From NCBI GenBank assembly GCA_944323735.1, contig CALUTO010000011.1, forward strand, positions 1 through 64,000: DNA of 64,000 nucleotides, given 5' to 3'. The notes under the pieces were generated by a model. The model was given only the letters and a program-made list of their open reading frames with translations, searched no databases and had not been told where the DNA came from. Shown piece by piece: positions 16,580-25,920 of this stretch (positions are counted from its first letter, which is position 1; every line of letters begins with the position of its first letter). The translations under genes were made by a program, and so were the position numbers. The stretch comes from Candidatus Gastranaerophilales bacterium. Lineage in GTDB: Bacteria > Cyanobacteriota > Vampirovibrionia > Gastranaerophilales > Gastranaerophilaceae.

Positions 16580-17533
16580 ATGCTCCAGATATATAAAACA
16601 CAAGATGACAAAACCCTAAAAGAGCTCACGATAGGGGAGTTTGACAAAGGAGCATGGTTTAATATGATTAAACCTACGGCGGATGAAATTAAAGAGGTGG
16701 CCGGAGCATTAAATATAGAAGCTGACTTCTTAAGGGATTCTCTGGACTCCGAGGAGCGTTCACGTATAGAAATTGATGATGATAAACTTTTGATAATCAC
16801 AAATGTTCCGGTTATGGAGGATGAGAACAGTTTTGATACATTGCCTTTAGGTATTATTATGACTCCTGATAATATTGTTACGGTTTCTTTAAAAGAAAAC
16901 AGGATAATATCGTTTTTTAATCAGGATACTGCTAAACTCTTTGATACAAAAGACAAAACTAGATTTATGTTCCAGATTCTTTTCCGTTCAACAAAATTTT
17001 ACTTAAGATATCTTGAGCACATAAACAGGCATACGGAAAGAATTGAAGATGAGCTCAGAAAAACAATGAAAAACAAGGCATTGTTTCAGCTTCTGGCAGT
17101 GCAGAAGAGTTTGGTGTACTTTACAACAGCTCTAAAAGACAACGGGCATGTATTAGATAAATTGAGCAGGTTCAAAAAATTTCCGAGTTTTAGTACATTT
17201 ATGCACTACAATGAAGAAATTGAAGATTTAATGGAAGATGTAATTGTTGAGAATAAACAGGCAATAGAGATGGTTGAAATGCACAGAAACATTCTCGAAA
17301 GTATGATGGACGCATTTGCATCTATTATTTCAAATAATCTGAATATAGTGATGAAGTTTTTGACTTCAGTGACGATTATTCTCGCTATACCGACTATGGT
17401 TGCCAGTTTTTGGGGGATGAATGTTGCTGTTCCGCTTGGACATGACCATTATGCATTTGTTTTAATATTACTGCTTTCTCTGTTTTTTGCTGCAATTATC
17501 GGTATACTGCTTGCGAGAAAAGGTCTGTTTTAA
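16580..17533 (+). CDS. corA: Magnesium/cobalt transporter CorA family
   Basis: A 317-residue member of the CorA family, a pentameric inner-membrane channel for Mg2+. A long cytoplasmic helical domain (1-250) is followed by two membrane helices. The first ends with the GMN selectivity motif at residues 279-281 (FWGMNVAVP); the second runs to the short basic C-terminus (ARKGLF). The periplasmic loop GHDHYAF replaces the usual acidic MPEL-type loop, as in many divergent CorA proteins. A TATAAT box (16533-16538) lies 42 bases before ATG, but no good -35 is visible. The gene is single, with ileS 77 bases downstream. Confidence 0.92.
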   Translation: MLQIYKTQDDKTLKELTIGEFDKGAWFNMIKPTADEIKEVAGALNIEADFLRDSLDSEERSRIEIDDDKLLIITNVPVMEDENSFDTLPLGIIMTPDNIVTVSLKENRIISFFNQDTAKLFDTKDKTRFMFQILFRSTKFYLRYLEHINRHTERIEDELRKTMKNKALFQLLAVQKSLVYFTTALKDNGHVLDKLSRFKKFPSFSTFMHYNEEIEDLMEDVIVENKQAIEMVEMHRNILESMMDAFASIISNNLNIVMKFLTSVTIILAIPTMVASFWGMNVAVPLGHDHYAFVLILLLSLFFAAIIGILLARKGLF

Positions 17534-17610
17534 ACTAATACAAAAATACTTTGACCCTTATTCGTCTTTAGTATAGAATTATTACTATATAACAAGGAAT
17601 AGAGGGAAAT

Positions 17611-20421
17611 ATGACAGAAGAATATAAAGATTCGCTTAATCTTCCGCAAACTACGCTTCCTATGAGAGCAAATGCGGCTAACAGAGAAATAGAAATCCAG
17701 GAATTCTGGGCTCAAAACCAGATTTACAAAAAGAATTTAAAACAAAGAGATAAAGAGAATAAATTCGTGCTCCATGACGGACCGCCGTATTTGAGTTCAG
17801 ACAAAATCCATATAGGAACTGCATTAAACAAAATATTAAAGGATATTGTTGTAAAATACAAATCAATGTCCGGTTATTATTCTCCTTTTGTTCCTGGGTA
17901 TGACGGACACGGACTGCCGATTGAAAACGCTGTTGTGAAAACAATAAAAGGCGGGCGCAATGCTGTTTCTCCCTATCTTTTAAGGTTAAAATGCAGAGAA
18001 TTTGCGTATAAAAACCTTATGGGACAGGAGGACAATTTTAAAAGACTCGGGGTCTGGGGAAACTGGGGCAGGCCCTATGTGACTATTTCGCCTGAGATTG
18101 AGGCTGAACAGGTGAGAGTATTCGGTGAAATGTACAGGAAGGGATATATTGAAAAAGGATTAAAACCTGTTTACTGGTGTCCTGAATGCGAAACAGCACT
18201 TGCTGAAGCCGAAGTTGAATATGCAGATCATACCTCAACTGCAATTTATGTAAAATTTGAATTTGAGGAAGGGGCAGCCAAGCTTGCTTATTCAAGAGCC
18301 GGCGTGAATTCAGAAAAACCTCTTTATGCGGTTATCTGGACGACAACCCCGTGGACAATTCCTTCGAACCTCGCTATCTGTTTGAATGCCAGACTTGAGT
18401 ATTCTCTTGTTGAATATGAAGAAGAAGTTTTTGTAGTGGCTTCTGATTTGTTGAATTCGTTTATTCAGGACAGCGAACTTGAGCCGGAAAAAATAAAAGT
18501 TCTGGGCACACTTCAGGGGGCTGAACTCGAAAATCTTCGTACTGTTCATCCGCTTTATGACAGGTACAGCCCGATTATTCTGGGAGACCATGTTACGACC
18601 GATGCCGGTACCGGCTGTGTTCACACTGCTCCCGGACACGGTCTGGAGGACTGGGAAGTCGGTACGAAGTACGGTCTGGATGTTTTGTCTCCGCTTGATG
18701 CAAAAGGTTACTGGACAGAGCAGGTGCCTGACCTTAAGGGTGTAAAATATACTGATGGGAATAAAATTGTTATAAACAAACTGCTTGAGCATGATGCGCT
18801 TATTTCTCATAAAGAAATAACTCACAGCTACCCGCATTGCTGGAGATGTAAAAATCCTGTTATCTACAGAGCTACGCCGCAGTGGTTTGTCAAGGTAGAT
18901 AAGTTTAGAAAAGAAGCACTTGATGCTATTTCAAATGTTCAATGGATACCGGCATCAGGCGAGCAGCGTATTTCTAATATGGTTGCCTCAAGAAGCGACT
19001 GGTGTATTTCCAGACAGAGAACCTGGGGGGTTTCTATAACTGTTCTTTTTTGCCAAGGTTGCCGGAAGGTTATTGTTACGCCGGAAACAATCGAGCATGT
19101 TGCAAAAATCTTTGATAAAGAAACATCGGATGTCTGGGTTAAATATGATGCAAAACACCTGCTTCCACCCGGATTCAGATGTCCAAAGTGTCAAAACCAT
19201 CACTTTTTAAAAGAAAAAGATATTATGGATGTATGGTTTGATTCCGGCATAACTCACAGAGCTGTCGTTGAAAAAAGACATGAAGAGCTCGGTCATCCTC
19301 CTGTTGATTTGTATCTTGAAGGCTCAGACCAGCATCGGGGCTGGTTCCAGTCCTCGCTGCTGACTTCTGTTGCCACAACAGGGATTGCTCCATATCTGAC
19401 GGTATTGACTCACGGGTTTGTACTGGACGAAGAAGGCAAAAAAATGAGCAAGTCTCTGGGTAATGTTGTTGCGCCACAGGATATCATAAAATACTATGGT
19501 ACGGATGTACTTAGACTCTGGGCTGCTTCTGTTGACTACAGAAACGACGTTAAAATAGGAGAAAATGCTGTTAAACAGATGGTTGAAATATTCAAAAAAA
19601 TCAGAAACACCTCACGTTTTCTTCTTGGTAATATATATGATTTTGATCCGGAAAATGATTATGTCTATTACAATGATTTGAAAGATATTGACAAATTTGC
19701 TCTGCACAAGCTAAACGTACTTATACATAATGTAACAGATGCGTTTGAGGCTTATGAGTTTTATAAATACTTCCAGTATTTACAAAATTTTGCGGCTGTA
19801 GATTTGAGTTCGTTCTATCTCGATATTGTTAAAGACAGACTTTATACCGCAGGTAAAAAATCACTCTCAAGGCGAGCCTGCCAGACTGTTCTATATGAAA
19901 TATCACAGGCTCTGACAAGAATGATTGCGCCGGTAATGCCGCATCAGGCAGAGGACATATGGCAGCATACACCGGAACTGCAAAAATCCGGACTTGAAAG
20001 TATTTTACTTGCAGACTGGCCGATTTCGAATGCAAAATGGCATAATGACGAGCTTGAAAAAGAATTTTCGCAAATCTTAAAACTGAGAGAAATCGTAACC
20101 AGAGCCATTGAGCCATTAAGAGCAACAAAACGTGTAGGAAGCTCTCTTGAGGTTGCTGTATACATTCAAGGCGGCGACAAAAAACTTCTGAATTATTATG
20201 CTGATGAGCTTTCTAATATATTTATCACCTCACAGGCGTTTGTTGTTGATGAGGCTCCGCAAAATGTTCTCCAGACATATACAGAGGATGATTACACCAT
20301 CTTTGTAACTAAAGCTATTGGTGAAAAATGTGAAAGATGCTGGAAATATAGAGAACTAGGTACTAACGGTTCTCATCCGACGCTTTGCTCAGAATGTGCC
20401 GAAGCACTAAATGAAAGATAG
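17611..20421 (+). CDS. ileS: Isoleucyl-tRNA synthetase
   Basis: Charges tRNA-Ile. The 936-residue protein has the class I core with KMSKS at 611-615 (GKKMSKSLGN), an editing domain between (TTTPWTIPSNLA, GTGCVHTAPGHG), and a C-terminal zinc finger (CERCWKY...CSEC). The first signature reads HIGT at residues 67-70 where most IleS proteins have HIGH; His67 and Gly69 are kept, the fourth position is Thr. AGAGGG precedes the start. A perfect terminator follows the stop by 5 bases. No T-box leader is seen in the 77 bases upstream. Confidence 0.97.
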   Translation: MTEEYKDSLNLPQTTLPMRANAANREIEIQEFWAQNQIYKKNLKQRDKENKFVLHDGPPYLSSDKIHIGTALNKILKDIVVKYKSMSGYYSPFVPGYDGHGLPIENAVVKTIKGGRNAVSPYLLRLKCREFAYKNLMGQEDNFKRLGVWGNWGRPYVTISPEIEAEQVRVFGEMYRKGYIEKGLKPVYWCPECETALAEAEVEYADHTSTAIYVKFEFEEGAAKLAYSRAGVNSEKPLYAVIWTTTPWTIPSNLAICLNARLEYSLVEYEEEVFVVASDLLNSFIQDSELEPEKIKVLGTLQGAELENLRTVHPLYDRYSPIILGDHVTTDAGTGCVHTAPGHGLEDWEVGTKYGLDVLSPLDAKGYWTEQVPDLKGVKYTDGNKIVINKLLEHDALISHKEITHSYPHCWRCKNPVIYRATPQWFVKVDKFRKEALDAISNVQWIPASGEQRISNMVASRSDWCISRQRTWGVSITVLFCQGCRKVIVTPETIEHVAKIFDKETSDVWVKYDAKHLLPPGFRCPKCQNHHFLKEKDIMDVWFDSGITHRAVVEKRHEELGHPPVDLYLEGSDQHRGWFQSSLLTSVATTGIAPYLTVLTHGFVLDEEGKKMSKSLGNVVAPQDIIKYYGTDVLRLWAASVDYRNDVKIGENAVKQMVEIFKKIRNTSRFLLGNIYDFDPENDYVYYNDLKDIDKFALHKLNVLIHNVTDAFEAYEFYKYFQYLQNFAAVDLSSFYLDIVKDRLYTAGKKSLSRRACQTVLYEISQALTRMIAPVMPHQAEDIWQHTPELQKSGLESILLADWPISNAKWHNDELEKEFSQILKLREIVTRAIEPLRATKRVGSSLEVAVYIQGGDKKLLNYYADELSNIFITSQAFVVDEAPQNVLQTYTEDDYTIFVTKAIGEKCERCWKYRELGTNGSHPTLCSECAEALNER

Positions 20422-20425
20422 ATAG

Positions 20426-20450
20426 AAAAAGCCCCGTTACGGGGCTTTTT
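20426..20450. terminator. Bidirectional terminator between ileS and 20456-20737
   Basis: AAAAAGCCCCG pairs perfectly with CGGGGCTTTTT over a TTA loop. It ends ileS and, on the other strand, the small convergent gene, whose stop is 6 bases away. Confidence 0.9.
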
Positions 20451-20455
20451 GGTGT

Positions 20456-20737
20456 TTAATTTGCGCAGCTCTGATATCCCAGAATACTGAAAGCTGCAAT
20501 TTTCTCTTCGCACACATTCAGCCATTCATACATCGGACTATCAAGGCTGCAGGAGCATTCATCAGTGTGTTTGCAAATTGATGCATTTTTTAGTGTAAGA
20601 AGGTGTTTGAGATTGTTTTTGTCATCGTTTACAAGTGAGCCGAAAATTTTAAAGTGGTCGGTAAAAATTACGACTTCATTTACACCGCCTGCCATTTCGG
20701 ATACTTTGTAGATTTTTTCTATAATGTCGTTGCTCAT
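20456..20737 (-). CDS. Small hypothetical protein (93 aa)
   Basis: A 93-residue protein with no signal peptide or membrane segment. It has a Cys-rich middle (ICKHTDECSCS) and later single Cys residues that could bind metal or form disulfides. No known motif is recognised. GGGAG lies 9 bases before ATG, and the gene ends at the shared terminator, which supports a real, independently transcribed gene. Confidence 0.65.
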   Translation of the reverse strand: MSNDIIEKIYKVSEMAGGVNEVVIFTDHFKIFGSLVNDDKNNLKHLLTLKNASICKHTDECSCSLDSPMYEWLNVCEEKIAAFSILGYQSCAN

Positions 20738-20899
20738 TTTGTGTCTCCCGGTTTTCTGTAATCACTATAATTATTGATTTAAAAATAAATTTTTTTATCA
20801 ACCTTCTCTACATATCCGGCTGTATTTAAAAATTTATTCTTATATTTGATATCTGCAGAATTTTAATATTCACTGATAAGCAAAATATATTGAATCTTG

Positions 20900-22474
20900 T
20901 TAATTATTTTTCTTTTTAGCGGAACATTTTGGTATATTGCTGTCAATAAAGAACAGCAGCGGGATTACAATAACTGCAAGTATTCCGAAAATTCTGAAAG
21001 CATCCATGTATGCTAAAAGGTGAGCCTGCTGTACCATTTGTTTGTAGAGTGTACTTTGTGCCATATAATTAGCAACTGAAGGGTGCGTATACTGTGAAAG
21101 TGCAGCGGCAATCATTTGAAGTTTATCAGTAAACACAGGATTTAGTTCTGTTAAATTGTCAACAAGATAGTGCTGGTGAATTTGTGAAAATCTGGAAATT
21201 GCTGTTGCGACAAAAGAGGTTCCGACGGCAGAGCCTATGTTTTTTAACAGGTTCTGCACTCCGCTTGCGTTAGTAAGCTGTGAGTTTTGAAGCGTGTTGT
21301 TTGATAATGTTATAAGCGGAATCATTGCAAATCCCATACCCAGACCGTAAAAAACATTCGGAATAATAATGTTGACCGTTGATATTTGCAGATTAAGATT
21401 ACCAAATACAAAACCGCCCAGCCCGATGAAAAACAAACCTGCTGCAACAAGTTTTCTGTTGTCAATTCTGTCTGCAATTGCAGCGCATATAATCACAGAT
21501 ACCATACACCCGAGACCGCGCGGCATCATGGAAAATCCGCTTAAAAACGCAGTATAACCGAGCATTACCTGCAAAAATTGCGGTAATATTGCGAGTGCTG
21601 CATAAAGTATTAAATTTATCATTACAAGAATTATTGTTCCGTTTAAAAAGTTTTTGTCACGAAATACAGACAGGTCAATTAGAGACTCTTTGTTTTTAAG
21701 CTGTGATATGAAAAATGCAATACAGGCCAGAGCTGATACAGCCGAAGTCCAACAGACCCATGCCGCATTAAACCAGTCTGAATTGTTTCCTTTGTCCAGT
21801 ACTATCTGTAATGTCACAAGCCATATTACCAGAAAGAAAAAACCAGCTCCGTCGGTTTTTACATTCTTTTGTTTACTGGCATATGGCGGATCTTCCAGAA
21901 CTGAATTGCAAATAATTGCTGCAATTATTCCGAAAGGCACATTTATGAAAAAAATCCACGGCCATGTCCAGTTGTCAGTAATCCAGCCGCCTAGAACAGG
22001 TCCTATTATCGGAGCAAGCAGCACGCCCAGCGCAAACATTGCCATAGCGGCGGGACGTTTTTCTTTTGGAAAGCTTTCCAGTAAAACTGCCTGGGCAATA
22101 GGGATTATTCCTCCGCCCCCGATGCCCTGAAGTATACGGAATATTACCATTTGCCCCAGAGACTGCGCCATTCCGCAGAGCATAGAAGCCAGCGTAAATA
22201 TGATTACGCTGATTATCAGAAAATTTTTACGTCCGCAAACTCTGCTGAACCAGTCAACCATCGGGATGATTATACCGCTTGCTATCAGATAGCTTGTCAG
22301 TATCCAGGTTGATTCGTCATGGCTTGCTGAAAAACTTCCTGCCATATGAGGCAGTGCAACATTGGCAATAGTTCCGTCTATTGCAAAAATGATTACCGGC
22401 AAAAGTATTGCCGCCGTTATAACCCACGGGTTTCGTGATGGTTTCCATTCTTCTTGTGGTATAATATTTTCCAT
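20900..22474 (-). CDS. emrB: EmrB/QacA-type multidrug efflux transporter (MFS, 14 TM)
   Basis: This 524-residue drug:H+ antiporter belongs to the DHA2 group of the major facilitator superfamily. ILLPVIIFAIDGTIANVALP is the first helix with motif D1; RILQGIGGGGIIP and GPVLGGWI (motif C, antiporter signature) are clear. It would pass substrates to EmrA and TolC, both encoded next to it. It is the third gene of the marR-emrA-emrB operon, but it is separated from emrA by 87 bases containing an intrinsic terminator. Its own ribosome binding site is weak, so less EmrB than EmrA may be made. Confidence 0.92.
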   Translation of the reverse strand: MENIIPQEEWKPSRNPWVITAAILLPVIIFAIDGTIANVALPHMAGSFSASHDESTWILTSYLIASGIIIPMVDWFSRVCGRKNFLIISVIIFTLASMLCGMAQSLGQMVIFRILQGIGGGGIIPIAQAVLLESFPKEKRPAAMAMFALGVLLAPIIGPVLGGWITDNWTWPWIFFINVPFGIIAAIICNSVLEDPPYASKQKNVKTDGAGFFFLVIWLVTLQIVLDKGNNSDWFNAAWVCWTSAVSALACIAFFISQLKNKESLIDLSVFRDKNFLNGTIILVMINLILYAALAILPQFLQVMLGYTAFLSGFSMMPRGLGCMVSVIICAAIADRIDNRKLVAAGLFFIGLGGFVFGNLNLQISTVNIIIPNVFYGLGMGFAMIPLITLSNNTLQNSQLTNASGVQNLLKNIGSAVGTSFVATAISRFSQIHQHYLVDNLTELNPVFTDKLQMIAAALSQYTHPSVANYMAQSTLYKQMVQQAHLLAYMDAFRIFGILAVIVIPLLFFIDSNIPKCSAKKKNN

Positions 22475-22500
22475 ATTGAATTTTTCTATTGAACGTTTTT

Positions 22501-22540
22501 AAAAAAAAGCACCCTCCCTTTAAACAGCAGAAAGGGTGCG
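22501..22540 (-). terminator. Intrinsic terminator inside the emr operon
   Basis: On the minus strand GCACCC(TTT) pairs with (AAA)GGGTGC with a short bulge, followed by eight T. It lies after the emrA stop and before emrB. It could set the emrA:emrB ratio by partial termination. Confidence 0.7.
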
Positions 22541-22561
22541 GAATGTTAAGATAGGGTTATT

Positions 22562-23560
22562 TTATTTGACTTTTACTTTCGGTACTACCGACATTCCGGG
22601 TACTATCGAGTATTTTTCTGTATCTATTTTTTCTGTAAATATGATTTTAACAGGTATTCTTTGTACAATTTTAACAAAGGAGCCAACTGCATTTTCCGGT
22701 GGAAACAGACTTGATTTTGCACCGGAGCTTCTTTGTATGCTGTCTATTTTTCCTTTAAATACTTTATCCGGATATGTATCCACTTTTATGTCTACCGGCT
22801 GTCCTGGTTTCATGTGTCGTAGCTGATTTTCTTTGTAATTAGCAACAACCCAGACTTCTTCAGGCACCAGTGTAAATAACGGAGAGCCTGTTTGTACATA
22901 CATACCTTTTTCTACTCTTCTGCTTGAGACAGTTCCGTCTTGCGGGGCATAGACATTTGTGTATGAAAGATTAAGTTTTGCCTGATCTCTTAATGCTTTC
23001 AGTGCTTTTATTTCAGCATCGGCAACTTTAGAATTGTTTTGAGAGAGCAAAGCCTGTTCTGACTGCGTTAACTGTGCCTGTGCCGCATCATATTTTGCCT
23101 GTGCCGCATCCAGCGTCTGTTTGGATACAGCTCCTTCATTGTAGAGGTTTTCGTATCTGATTAAATCTTTGCGGGCTACATCTATCTGTGTTTTTGTTGC
23201 TGCATGAACTGCTCTTGCGTTTTTCTGGTTTAATAACGCCCTGTCGTAATTTGCCTGTGCCTGTGCAAGTTTGACTTCATAGTCTGCGGGATCGATTTTT
23301 GCTACGAGTTGACCTTCTTTAACGTGCTGGTTGTCTTTTATATAGACCTCTATAACCTGCCCTGAAATTTTAGGCGAAACCTGTACTGTTGTGGTTTCAA
23401 CATAAGCATCATCTGTTGTCTGATAGTGAATTGCTTCGTATATCAAATATCCACATATAACAGCAAGTACAAGACCAACAGCTGCGGCTATATATCTTTT
23501 AAACGGTTTTCTTTTCTCTTCCTGTTCCGGTGTTTGTTCTTTTGTTTCGTTGTCGCTCAT
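22562..23560 (-). CDS. emrA: EmrA-type membrane fusion protein
   Basis: A 332-residue periplasmic adaptor of the HlyD/EmrA family. A short cytoplasmic N-terminus rich in Glu/Lys leads to one membrane helix (YIAAAVGLVLAVICGYLIY). Then comes the lipoyl-like half (VQVSPKISGQVIEV, KEGQLVAKIDP), a coiled-coil hairpin rich in Ala/Gln (about 75-170), the second lipoyl half (YAPQDGTVSSRRVEKGMYV) and the beta-barrel part. It would link EmrB in the inner membrane to TolC in the outer membrane. GAGGTAAGAG precedes ATG. It is 39 bases downstream of marR. Confidence 0.93.
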   Translation of the reverse strand: MSDNETKEQTPEQEEKRKPFKRYIAAAVGLVLAVICGYLIYEAIHYQTTDDAYVETTTVQVSPKISGQVIEVYIKDNQHVKEGQLVAKIDPADYEVKLAQAQANYDRALLNQKNARAVHAATKTQIDVARKDLIRYENLYNEGAVSKQTLDAAQAKYDAAQAQLTQSEQALLSQNNSKVADAEIKALKALRDQAKLNLSYTNVYAPQDGTVSSRRVEKGMYVQTGSPLFTLVPEEVWVVANYKENQLRHMKPGQPVDIKVDTYPDKVFKGKIDSIQRSSGAKSSLFPPENAVGSFVKIVQRIPVKIIFTEKIDTEKYSIVPGMSVVPKVKVK

Positions 23561-23599
23561 CTCTTACCTCATACTTCATGTATTTTTCTGTTCAATACA

Positions 23600-24067
23600 T
23601 TATATTTGTTTTTCTATTAAATTTTCTATTCCGTCTCTCAGTTTTTTTAAAATATCTCTTACCAGTCGTTCTTCTTCTTCTGTAATAATTGTATCTATCT
23701 GTTCTTTTATGGGAAGAAAATATTCAGTCGCTTTTTGTAAAAATTTTTTACCTTCTTCTGTTATTTCCATTTTCCTGACAAGTCTGTTATTTTTGGTATC
23801 GTTATATCTGTGAACAAATCCTTCTTTTTCAAGGATATCCAGAGACCTTCCGGTGTTGGCTCTGTCTTTTAATATCAATCTTGCTAAATCTCTCTGGCAG
23901 ATTCCGGGATTGCACGAAATTGTATCCAGTAAAATAAAACAATCAATCGGTATATTGGGTTTGAATTTTTGAAATACCTGAATTCCTAAAGTTTTTGTGT
24001 ATTTTCCGGTCAGTTCCAGATCATAATGTAATGAATCTATGTAGTGTTTTGTTTCATTATCCTGCAT
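23600..24067 (-). CDS. MarR family transcriptional regulator
   Basis: A 155-residue winged-helix repressor of the MarR family. The recognition region is ICQRDLARLILKDRANTGRSL, with the wing at NRLVRKMEITEEG and helical ends for dimerisation. As first gene of the emr operon and divergent from tolC, it most likely represses both by binding the palindrome at 24134-24151 and releases it when drugs bind. AGGAA precedes ATG. Confidence 0.9.
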   Translation of the reverse strand: MQDNETKHYIDSLHYDLELTGKYTKTLGIQVFQKFKPNIPIDCFILLDTISCNPGICQRDLARLILKDRANTGRSLDILEKEGFVHRYNDTKNNRLVRKMEITEEGKKFLQKATEYFLPIKEQIDTIITEEEERLVRDILKKLRDGIENLIEKQI

Positions 24068-24133
24068 TTAGCTTTTTGATTCCTTTGTGTGTTAATATGT
24101 TTTGTAGTTACAATAATGTGTTGCAAAAATTAC

Positions 24134-24151
24134 ATGTTGCATTTGCAACAT
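24134..24151. promoter_or_regulatory. Palindromic operator in the marR/tolC divergent promoter
   Basis: ATGTTGCA, TT, TGCAACAT: a perfect 8-2-8 inverted repeat in the 144 bases between the two divergent starts. An extra half site TGTTGCA lies at 24119-24125. TATGCT at 24155-24160 just beyond the palindrome is a plausible -10 for tolC. Size and position fit a MarR dimer site. Confidence 0.75.
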
Positions 24152-24211
24152 AGTTATGCTAACATACGAACATAAAAATTGCAAGCTTTAGAAAATTCAG
24201 AGGGAAGAAAA

Positions 24212-25618
24212 TTGAAAAAGGTTATTATATTAGCGATTATAACTTGTATTCAGACAGGTATGCTTGCTCCGCTGGCTTTTGCAGCAGGAGATTCGAAATC
24301 AGACGCACAGCCAAAGCAGTTTAAATCTTATGCATCAAAAAGTAAAAAAGAAAAAAAACATTCACAGGAAAATAAGTTTGAGTATTTAAATATCGAATGG
24401 TGGGAAAATTTCAACGACCCTGTCTTGAGTGATTATATTTCACGTGCAGTACAGAATAACCATGATTTGAAAGCGGCAACACTTGCTGTTGAAGAGTACT
24501 ACCAGAATGTAAAAGCCCAGTTTTCAAATGAACTGCCGCAGATAGGTGCCGGTTTTTCACCGAATTATATAAAAATGCCCGGCTCTACATCGTCAGATTG
24601 GGCTTTTGCAATGCCGGTTTTTGCCAGTTATGAATTGGATTTATTCCTGAAAAACAGAGACAAAACAAAATCAGTAAAAAAATCATACGAAGCATCGAAA
24701 TTTGATGAGCGTGCCGCATATATTGCCGTAGCAGCTGCTGTCGGAACTACATACTTTAATGTTGTAAAACTGGATAAAATGATTGAATTACAGGAAGAAA
24801 TAGTAAAATCAAGAGAAAAAATTTATGATTTGATGTTGAAACGCAACCGTGAAGGTTTGACCTCCACAGCTGATACAATAAAAGCTAATAAAGCACTTGT
24901 GAGCGGGGAAACAGAGTTGATTGAGCTGAAGAAGCAGAGAGAAAAAGCATTGAACCAGCTGGCTGTGCTGGTAGGAGAAAGTCCTGCAAATTCTGCTTCA
25001 TTATCCAGAACATCTCTTGATGACCTTGCTTTAAACAGCAGAGTACCTTCGGAAATTTCATCAGACATAATTATGTCCAGACCTGATTATTTAAAAGCAG
25101 AAAAGATGGTGGAAAAAGCAGGAATAGATGTGCGGGTTGCAAGAAAAGAGTTTTTGCCTTCTATAAATATTCTCGGACTTGCGCTTTTTAACACAGCGAA
25201 CTTCGGCAGTCTTTTTACGACAAGAGATATGCTTACGATGCTGGGCGGGGGGATAATGGCACCTTTGTTTACCGGCGGTCGCAGATTTGCAAATCTCAGG
25301 CTGCAAAAAGCAAGGTATGAAAGAGTTTTGCATAATTATTATCAGACAAACCTTACGGCTATTCAGGAAGTTAACGATTCTTTGCTGTCAGTAAAACTGG
25401 ATAAAGAAAAAATGGAAAGAACCATAAAACAGTTTGATTTAGAGTCAGAGGATTATCGCTATAATGAGCTTAAATACGAGCAGGGTACTATTTCACAGCT
25501 GGATTTGATACAGTTTAGAGAAAATCTTTTGTCCATAGATAAACTTGTTGCGCAGCAGAAGGTGGAATGCATGGTGGATTCTATCGGTCTTTATAAAGCA
25601 GCAGGAAGCAAGCTTTAA
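24212..25618 (+). CDS. tolC: Outer-membrane efflux protein, TolC/NodT family
   Basis: This outer-membrane channel completes the EmrAB pump. I start at TTG 24212 (468 residues) because AGGGA lies 6 bases upstream and the product then begins with a clean signal peptide (MKKVIILAIITCIQTG..., cleavage after AFA). The longer frame, also TTG at 24179, would bury the signal. Two tandem outer-membrane efflux domains follow with long coiled coils (about 50-230 and 255-460). Marks include WWENFNDPVLSDYI near the mature N-terminus and SRPDYLKAEKMV in the middle. Unlike NodT lipoproteins, the Cys in the signal (IITC) is not in a good lipobox. Confidence 0.9.
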   Translation: MKKVIILAIITCIQTGMLAPLAFAAGDSKSDAQPKQFKSYASKSKKEKKHSQENKFEYLNIEWWENFNDPVLSDYISRAVQNNHDLKAATLAVEEYYQNVKAQFSNELPQIGAGFSPNYIKMPGSTSSDWAFAMPVFASYELDLFLKNRDKTKSVKKSYEASKFDERAAYIAVAAAVGTTYFNVVKLDKMIELQEEIVKSREKIYDLMLKRNREGLTSTADTIKANKALVSGETELIELKKQREKALNQLAVLVGESPANSASLSRTSLDDLALNSRVPSEISSDIIMSRPDYLKAEKMVEKAGIDVRVARKEFLPSINILGLALFNTANFGSLFTTRDMLTMLGGGIMAPLFTGGRRFANLRLQKARYERVLHNYYQTNLTAIQEVNDSLLSVKLDKEKMERTIKQFDLESEDYRYNELKYEQGTISQLDLIQFRENLLSIDKLVAQQKVECMVDSIGLYKAAGSKL

Positions 25619-25684
25619 AAAAAATATAGATTTATGGCTGATAAAGTGTAAAAATGCCAATAAAAACAATAATGCCAATAAAAA

Positions 25685-25706
25685 AGAGCTGATTTCTATC
25701 AGCTCT
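25685..25706. terminator. Bidirectional terminator between tolC and 25921-26685
   Basis: AGAGCTGAT pairs perfectly with ATCAGCTCT over a TTCT loop. The minus-strand side has the better T run (TTTTTA). The rest of 25620-25920 is AT-rich and holds no gene that I can see. Confidence 0.75.
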
Positions 25707-25920
25707 GATTTGGTTTTTCCAAAATCTCCTCCCCAATATCTAATATCGAAATTTTATCCGTATAATTTATATTATTATTAAACCAGATAATGCATTGCTT
25801 GTGAAGAGTAAACAGGGAATTTTCTTTATTTATTAATTGTACAAAATACGCATATTCAATAATAATCATGGTTTAGCATGATAAATTGATTTTAATATTT
25901 GTTTACATATTCAGTATAGA

